In this document: in pieces, positions 13,997-18,863 of the stretch
How the letters are laid out: each line of letters opens with the position of its first letter
Position numbering within the stretch: the stretch's first letter is position 1
Assembly (NCBI GenBank): GCA_045047105.1
Contig: JASFYQ010000070.1
Coordinates: 1-18,863 of the forward strand
Direction: 5' to 3'
From: JADGAU01 sp045047105
GTDB lineage: Bacteria > Pseudomonadota > Gammaproteobacteria > GRL18
DNA length: 18,863 nt
The notes under the pieces: generated by a model
What the model saw: only the letters and a program-made list of their open reading frames with translations
Databases searched by the model: none
What the model was told of the DNA's origin: nothing
Position numbers and translations under genes: made by a program

Positions 13997-14255
13997 TTAA
14001 GAAAGTTTTCCGTGACATTGTTTAAATCTTTTTCCACTGGCGCATGGGCATAATTCATTTCGCCCTGCCTAACTATAAAGTCTTTTTAGTTGTTTCTGGT
14101 ATTTGTGTACCCGATTTTTCTGCAATTAAATTTAAACTAATTGCAACACCTTTGTATTTAAAACAACTTGCATCATCAAAAAGGCCAAAACTATCGACTT
14201 TTTTTATATTTACATATCCTGCATCTAAAAAGAAAACTGGTGAGAAATTCCTCAT
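13997..14255 (-). pseudogene. Decayed gene ending in a SEC-C zinc motif
   Basis: On the minus strand, 14068 to 13997 encodes AGRNELCPCASGKRFKQCHG followed by KLS and a stop. This is a full SEC-C motif (C-x-C-x8-C-H) that normally ends a larger protein and binds zinc. The frame is closed by a TAG directly upstream (14069-14071). The only longer frame before it (14255-14073, 60 residues starting MRNFSPVFF) is in another phase and ends in its own stop. At least one frameshift and a stop separate the motif from any body domain. It lies 35 bases downstream of the glycosyltransferase-oxygenase fusion on the same strand, whose family often keeps SEC-C proteins nearby. The original protein is unknown. 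Confidence 0.55.
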
Positions 14256-14290
14256 TTAGCCCAACCATATGGTAATCGTATTTGTCAAAA

Positions 14291-15721
14291 CTATTCCCTG
14301 CCATTATTGAGTTTAAGTTTGATGTCAAAAGCAATTACGGCACGTTCTGAGTTTTTAAATGGATTAACATAATGGGGAATATAAGAGGGAAAAAGCAGTA
14401 AATCACCTGCCTTAGGTCGATAAGTCACTGAGTCGGCTACAGTGGAAGGATGTGGAACCAGACTTCTTCCAGTATCAGGAGCCATCAGCACTAAAGCCCC
14501 TTCATCGGTGGTTATATCTGTTGGGACTTTTACATAATATACTCCCGTAATAAAACCATCTGGGTGCAGGTGTGGTTTCATAAAGTCACCTACTTGTAAT
14601 AGATAGGCCCAGGGGGTTACATCGATATCAAAATTGCTCTCATTGGTTACTTTAATCATGCTTTCAATGTGAGTGCTTAGGTAGTTAGTAATGGACTCTT
14701 GGATATACGGCAGAAGTTGTTGCACATATTCCGATGAATCTTCAAAAATATCTTCATAACTGCGTTGCCCTCCAAAGCTGGAGCGATAACCATCATTGGG
14801 TTTATTACACCAACGTTGCACATCGTTAAACAGGCCTGCATTTAACTCCGTTGCATTAGGCACATGAAATATTTGCAGTGGTGCAGCAAACAAAAGCTCC
14901 TGGTGAAAGGGATTTGGAGTCGTTTGAATAGGCTGCTTAGGTTCATTTAAGGCACACCGCGTGACTTCCAAAAAAGCACTATCCACCGTATTAATGTCCT
15001 TAAGTGTATCAATAAAAATAGATTTTCTATAATGGTATAAATGAGACATCATCTCATCTTCCACGTCTTGCAGTGTCGATTTGTGAGCATGAGCGCTTAA
15101 AGAGGTTAAAAAAGGGAAAGTGCAGTATGCTTTGATTTTATTATGTAAAATAAGTTGTGAAAGGTATTGATCAATAAAGGCAATATTACTGCTATTGGTA
15201 TTAAAATCCAGTAATTGACTTAGTTTTTGCTTAGAGTCAGGATTGATAATATAGGAAGTGGTACTGCCATTAAAGCCCAAATCATTGAGCGAAATGAGTG
15301 ATATTTGATCATCGTTAAGAAATTTTTTTAGACAAGGACGAAATTGTTCATAAATAAAAAACTCCTTTGGAAGAAAAGCATCTAAAAAGAGAATGTCCCA
15401 TTGTTTGGGAAGATGAATTTTATTTAGATGTGATAAAAACGCATCGGGAAAATAAATATCATCTTCACAAATATGGAGGGGGAAATCATTTTTTATATTT
15501 TGATTAATGATTTCAAAATGAGAGAGCCAGTTACCCATTAAAGAAGGAGTAGAAAATTTAGGTACCGTTGCGGTTGCTACTTTTTCTTTATCTAATGCTG
15601 TTGCATTAAATCTTTGGTATTTTTCCAGTAAACCTCGTGTAGACAGGTGTTGCTGTAAAAACTCATTGCGATCGGATGAACTATCTAGATTAATATAAAA
15701 ACCACATAAATTTTCTAACAT
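14291..15721 (-). CDS. Fusion of a family-25 glycosyltransferase and a 2-oxoglutarate/Fe(II) oxygenase
   Basis: A 476-aa two-domain protein. Residues 1-220 resemble LPS/collagen-type glycosyltransferase family 25: FYINLDSSSDRNEF at the start, MGNWLSHFEI (the usual GCxxSH place), and the nucleotide-sugar/metal motif ICEDDIYF with E86-D87-D88. Residues about 280-470 match the double-stranded beta-helix oxygenase family known as TIGR02466. WAYLLQVGDFMKPHLHPDG gives iron ligands at H384/H386, followed by ITGVYYVKVP, with the distal ligand H450 in FPSYIPHYVNPF and the 2-oxoglutarate-binding Arg460 in ERAVIAFDI. Both active sites look complete, so one chain could hydroxylate and glycosylate a target, like animal LH3. 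It is cytoplasmic, with no signal peptide. It starts 26 bases after the exported anchor protein, so it is in the same operon and that protein is an obvious candidate substrate. Confidence 0.85.
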   Translation of the reverse strand: MLENLCGFYINLDSSSDRNEFLQQHLSTRGLLEKYQRFNATALDKEKVATATVPKFSTPSLMGNWLSHFEIINQNIKNDFPLHICEDDIYFPDAFLSHLNKIHLPKQWDILFLDAFLPKEFFIYEQFRPCLKKFLNDDQISLISLNDLGFNGSTTSYIINPDSKQKLSQLLDFNTNSSNIAFIDQYLSQLILHNKIKAYCTFPFLTSLSAHAHKSTLQDVEDEMMSHLYHYRKSIFIDTLKDINTVDSAFLEVTRCALNEPKQPIQTTPNPFHQELLFAAPLQIFHVPNATELNAGLFNDVQRWCNKPNDGYRSSFGGQRSYEDIFEDSSEYVQQLLPYIQESITNYLSTHIESMIKVTNESNFDIDVTPWAYLLQVGDFMKPHLHPDGFITGVYYVKVPTDITTDEGALVLMAPDTGRSLVPHPSTVADSVTYRPKAGDLLLFPSYIPHYVNPFKNSERAVIAFDIKLKLNNGRE

Positions 15722-15747
15722 GAACTACTCTCAAAATAACTGGGACT

Positions 15748-16953
15748 TTATATTATAGGTGTTTTTTTTAATCGACGTACACCAAATATACCAAGTAATG
15801 AAGAGATAAGTAGCGTTCCTAAAGGACCCCATAGTGGAACAGCGGTTGCAATAGCGGAACCAGGACCACCGGGATCAACAAGAGTACCATTTTCTATCTT
15901 ATCATCATCATAGGGACCACCCTCTACCAAACTAAAGCTGATCTTAGTTTTGTTATCAGCAGGGAAGTGTGTGACAACCGTACCACTAATAGCATCCCAT
16001 TGATTAGTTAGGTTATTTAACTTGTAATAACTGGTGATACTGGGATCGTAAGGTACAAAGAGTTCCATATCAACCGTAGCACCCTTACTGGGAAGGTTAG
16101 TAACAGTATAACTAAACTGCCCATAGGGCATAGAGACATTAGCAGGCAGATTGGATGGAGCCGCAGATTGGCTGACTAAGGTATTTGAGGTATTGCTATT
16201 GCTATTGTTATTTGAAGAGGAGCCTAAAGTAAACCAGGAAGTGCTATTGCCACTGGTAAAATTCCCTGAAGAGACATTACTCTGGCCACTGTCCTGCTTA
16301 CCATCATTATTGCCATCACCTTGTGATGAACCATCAACACCTGGAGCTTGCGACTCTGTACCACTATCTAAGCCATCATTATCGTCAGCAACAGTAAATA
16401 TTAAATTATCTAAATAAACAGGATAGGGATAGCCTTGGCTCACTGCAAGGGCTCTCAAGGCAATAGAGCCATATTGGGGATCGGATATTGTCAGAGTGGT
16501 TACGTTTGTATAACTAGAAAGGTCTAATGTATTAGATGTTTCGCCATTATACGTTTTAGTGAGTAGCCCTTGGCTTTCCTGATTGCTTGAAACTTTCACA
16601 CTTCCTGAAGAAGAAGAGGAATATAGCTCTATTGTTTGCAGATCAACAGGTTTATTAAAAGTAAATGAAATATCACCATCAGAACCTCCCAATAGTAATG
16701 CTTTCCCAGAGCCTATTAGACTACCAGAAATAAAGTGTTTATAGCTTCCTGTTAAGCTATTTTTCATGCTGATTTGTACACCGGCAATAGTTTCAGTGGT
16801 ATAGTTATTGATATCGTTGGCAGATCCTGTATATGATGTTTCTTGTGCTTCAAATCCTAGTGTAGGTAGTGGTATAGCTGAGGCAGATTGCAAAGCACTT
16901 GCCAGGGTTAGTCCTGAGGCAGCGATGGCAGCATGTTTATAATTGAATTTCAA
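15748..16953 (-). CDS. Exported choice-of-anchor U protein with C-terminal sorting tail
   Basis: A 401-aa surface-type protein. Residues 1-26 are a signal peptide (KHAAIAASGLTLASALQSASA). Residues 27-190 form a Ser/Thr-rich beta domain of jelly-roll type. DDNDGLDSG and GDGNNDGKQDSG (about 190-220) are calcium-binding thrombospondin-3-like repeats. A Ser/Asn linker precedes the choice-of-anchor U domain (about 270-360: PYGQFSYTVTNL, WDAISG, VEGGPYDDD, NGTLVDPGGPG). The tail from residue 371 (AVPLWGPLG, hydrophobic LLISSLLGIFGV, then RRLKK) is laid out like IPTL/PEP-type protein-sorting tails. The start codon is TTG, supported by GGAG eight bases upstream; no nearby ATG fits. It is the first gene of the operon with the glycosyltransferase-oxygenase. 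The ligand or structure it builds is unknown. Confidence 0.8.
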   Translation of the reverse strand: MKFNYKHAAIAASGLTLASALQSASAIPLPTLGFEAQETSYTGSANDINNYTTETIAGVQISMKNSLTGSYKHFISGSLIGSGKALLLGGSDGDISFTFNKPVDLQTIELYSSSSSGSVKVSSNQESQGLLTKTYNGETSNTLDLSSYTNVTTLTISDPQYGSIALRALAVSQGYPYPVYLDNLIFTVADDNDGLDSGTESQAPGVDGSSQGDGNNDGKQDSGQSNVSSGNFTSGNSTSWFTLGSSSNNNSNSNTSNTLVSQSAAPSNLPANVSMPYGQFSYTVTNLPSKGATVDMELFVPYDPSITSYYKLNNLTNQWDAISGTVVTHFPADNKTKISFSLVEGGPYDDDKIENGTLVDPGGPGSAIATAVPLWGPLGTLLISSLLGIFGVRRLKKTPII

Positions 16954-17638
16954 AATATTACTCCGTTATTGTGATCAATTGAGTTGATCCTTTTTTATAG
17001 AAAAAACTTTATTGAAAACTTAATTAATAAAAAAAACAGCATGGTTAAAGCTTTAATTATATAAATAATAATCCTATTCTTATCATACTACCTGCCTATC
17101 GTTCACGGATCGTTCAAAGAAAGGCTAAAACCATTCTTTAATCAGCATAAATAATTTATTTTGTTCGTAAATCAAAAGCTTAATCTGAAATATAAATATA
17201 TTTTATAGTTGGAGCTTTGTAATTTAATACTACTTGATAGCAAAGATCTTGCTTATATTCTGAAAATCACTAGACAAGAACCAGAAATCACTTGATTAAC
17301 TGAGCCATAGTAATAAATTTATTGAAAAATCAAAATTTGTTCCTCAATACCACATCAGTTGATGTTATTTAAAATTTATTTGGAATGTTAAGTTATGCTA
17401 TATCAATCGCAATGGGTATCTGCAATTACTATTTTTGCGGGTATGAGTTATTTTTCTTCTCAGAAATATTAAATTCCATGCTATGATACGTAAAAAATAC
17501 CGCATTAATGCATACAAGCTTAAAAGCGTAGGGGGAATCTAATAGTTGAAAACCTTCGAGCTTTTAATATCACTTGGGTCTTATTTCTTTGTTTAAATTT
17601 ACTTGCCAAACATTTCTGTTTAATACATATTCCATTCT
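16954..17638. other. Intergenic region between the divergent operons
   Basis: This A/T-rich gap of 685 bases holds the direct-repeat promoter described at 17082-17116 and a small dyad ACATCA-GT-TGATGT (17352-17365). I see no RNA gene, transposon end or convincing reading frame. A 25-codon frame at 17396-17473 has no ribosome site. The gap separates the minus-strand anchor-protein operon from the plus-strand BTAD regulator. Confidence 0.5.
17082..17116 (-). promoter_or_regulatory. Promoter with 11-bp-period direct repeat upstream of the anchor-protein operon
   Basis: On the minus strand TGAACGAT occurs twice (17109-17116 and 17098-17105), 11 bp apart, followed after 10 bases by TATGAT (17087-17082), a good -10 box. 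The repeats replace the -35 region. This layout, direct heptamers one helical turn apart just ahead of the -10, is that of SARP/BTAD-activated promoters. The start point would give a leader of about 120 bases before the TTG at 16953. Confidence 0.45.
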
Positions 17639-18863
17639 ATGTCCAGCTTTCATCCATCACCTACATCCTTAACTTCATCTGGTCTTGAGCTTCGATTATT
17701 CGGAGGCTTCGAGGTTTGTCTGAAAGGAAATTCTGTGGCTGGTTTTTCTTATAATAAAATGCGCGCTCTGTTCGCCTATCTTGCCATAGAACCAATACAG
17801 AATCACAACCGGGAAGCCTTGGCGGAGCTGTTCTGGAGTCGTAACTCTTCCTCTACGGCTCGCGGTAACCTGCGCCGAACCTTGTCGGATTTGCGTCGCG
17901 CTCTGGAACTTCCAACGAACACGGCTTTATTTTCAAGCGATAGACAGACTATTCGTTTTATTCCAAATCTTAAGGTGGATGTATTAGAGCTGTCCACTTT
18001 CACCACTTCCTGTTTCTCCCAACCGAGCCAGTGTAAGAAGGCCTGCCTCTTACAAATGGAACAGATGGTAGGGCTTTATCATGGTGAGTTTATGGCGGGT
18101 TTCTCATTGCCTGATTGCCCTGACTTTGAACAGTGGCTGCAGATTCAGCGCGAAGCTCTGCAACGTCACAGCCTTATTTTGCTTGAACGGATCAGTCTTT
18201 GTCACGAACAAATGGGTAATACGGCAAAAGCCTTGTCATATGCGCTACGCTCTATAGAACTGGATTGCTGGGATGAAAATTCCTATCGGCGGATTATGTA
18301 TCTATATACATTAAATGGACAAAAACGACTAGCGCTTGAGCAATATCAAGTTTGTTGCCAGGTACTTAAAAAAGAATTGGGCATAATGCCAGGAGTGGAA
18401 ACTCAACAGCTGGCAGAAGATATCCGTGACGGAAGCTTAGAGTTTGCCTCAATCGATGTCGGAACAGTCTCGGCAAGGCAAATCATGGCGCACACCAAGA
18501 AAGAATGCCGTCAGGCAACGGTATTATATTGTGATTTATCTTATCTTGGCCTGGATGAAGCCGAGCAGGCAATGGAACTATTGCCTGTTCCCCAGGCTCG
18601 CTGTATGGAAATTATCCAGCAATTTTCAGGGCATATCGTGCAATCATTTGGTGGTGGATTACTGGCTTATTTTGGTTATCCACAGGCTCATGAACATGCC
18701 GCCCGCCATACCGTTCAGGCTGGCCTTGCAGTCTCTAACGAAGTGTTTGATGGTATTGAAATCCGAGTAGCAGTACATACTGGAGTGATTATCACCGATA
18801 GTGAATCCTCCATGCCGGATACGCTTGGTAGAACCTCTAAACTCGCCATTTTGCTGTGCCAAA
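17639..18863 (+). CDS. BTAD (SARP-like) transcriptional regulator with class III cyclase-like domain, 3' truncated by window edge
   Basis: An open frame of 408 codons runs off the right edge. Residues about 15-110 form an OmpR-type winged helix (LELRLFGGFEV, MRALFAYLAIEP, NHNREALAELFW, ARGNLRRTLSDLRRAL). Residues about 113-265 form a bacterial transcriptional activator domain with helical repeats (VDVLELSTF, GEFMAGFSLPDCPDFEQWLQIQRE, and RLALEQYQVCCQVLKKELGIMPG near the end). From about residue 290 a class III nucleotidyl-cyclase-like domain begins (RQATVLYCDL, GHIVQSFGGGLLAYFGYP, VAVHTG). The first metal Asp (D299) is present, but the position usually GDGL reads GGGL, so cyclase activity is doubtful. 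Related proteins usually continue into an ATPase/TPR region. An in-frame TAA lies six codons before the ATG, fixing the start; no good ribosome site is seen. It may control the adjacent anchor-protein operon. Confidence 0.85.
   Translation, partial: MSSFHPSPTSLTSSGLELRLFGGFEVCLKGNSVAGFSYNKMRALFAYLAIEPIQNHNREALAELFWSRNSSSTARGNLRRTLSDLRRALELPTNTALFSSDRQTIRFIPNLKVDVLELSTFTTSCFSQPSQCKKACLLQMEQMVGLYHGEFMAGFSLPDCPDFEQWLQIQREALQRHSLILLERISLCHEQMGNTAKALSYALRSIELDCWDENSYRRIMYLYTLNGQKRLALEQYQVCCQVLKKELGIMPGVETQQLAEDIRDGSLEFASIDVGTVSARQIMAHTKKECRQATVLYCDLSYLGLDEAEQAMELLPVPQARCMEIIQQFSGHIVQSFGGGLLAYFGYPQAHEHAARHTVQAGLAVSNEVFDGIEIRVAVHTGVIITDSESSMPDTLGRTSKLAILLCQ

Noticed and set aside
14044..14259. 71-codon plus-strand frame over the SEC-C remnant
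   Set aside because: It overlaps the minus strand where the real zinc motif is encoded, and has no ribosome site or recognisable domain.
17396..17473. Short 25-codon frame in the gap before the BTAD gene
   Set aside because: No ribosome site, no recognisable product, and expected by chance in A/T-rich DNA.
1..18863. tRNA, rRNA and CRISPR arrays
   Set aside because: No tRNA cloverleaf elements, rRNA segments or regularly spaced repeats were noticed on either strand while reading; not checked with a tool.

Overview
The window is A+T-rich chromosomal DNA from a gammaproteobacterium. The evidence is the cysS / ppiB / lpxH neighbourhood, a glnS-type glutaminyl-tRNA synthetase, kbl/tdh and LpxH-type lipid A synthesis. 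The genus cannot be fixed from sequence alone. The BTAD-cyclase regulator and the choice-of-anchor U surface protein would suit an environmental lineage such as Methylococcales or Thiotrichales, but that is inference.

Layout. Positions 1-3920 hold two small unrecognised genes (+), then glnS and cysS (-), which overlap by one base. Positions 4197-6063 hold two tandem cyclophilins (one exported, one cytoplasmic) followed by lpxH (+). Positions 6149-8092 hold a divergent pair: a crotonase-fold protein lacking the usual catalytic glutamates (-) and a WecA/MraY-family sugar-phosphate transferase (+). Positions 8118-10608 hold tdh then kbl (-), the threonine-to-glycine pathway.

Positions 10609-14290 are an accessory island. 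It starts with a helix-turn-helix regulator behind a strong palindromic operator, followed by an antitoxin gene overlapping a truncated ParE/RelE-type toxin. Next come two stretches organised like integron gene cassettes: a divergent queuosine-salvage (Qng1/DUF2419-like) gene followed by an attC-like site, and a HicA-HicB toxin-antitoxin pair followed by a second attC-like site. The second site runs directly into what looks like a group II intron fragment. A perfect hairpin terminator and a decayed SEC-C-motif gene close the island. No integrase gene is visible in the window.

Positions 14291-16953 form a two-gene operon (-). The first gene encodes an exported choice-of-anchor U protein with a C-terminal membrane-anchor/sorting tail. 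The second encodes a fusion of a family-25 glycosyltransferase with a 2-oxoglutarate/Fe(II) oxygenase. Upstream is a direct repeat of 11-bp period just ahead of a -10-like box, the arrangement used by SARP/BTAD activators. The next gene (17639 to the window edge, +) encodes a BTAD transcriptional regulator with a class III cyclase-like domain, cut by the end of the window. Together these suggest a locally regulated surface protein with a dedicated sugar/hydroxyl modification enzyme; this is the most promising candidate for an undescribed system here, and the integron-like cassettes are the second.
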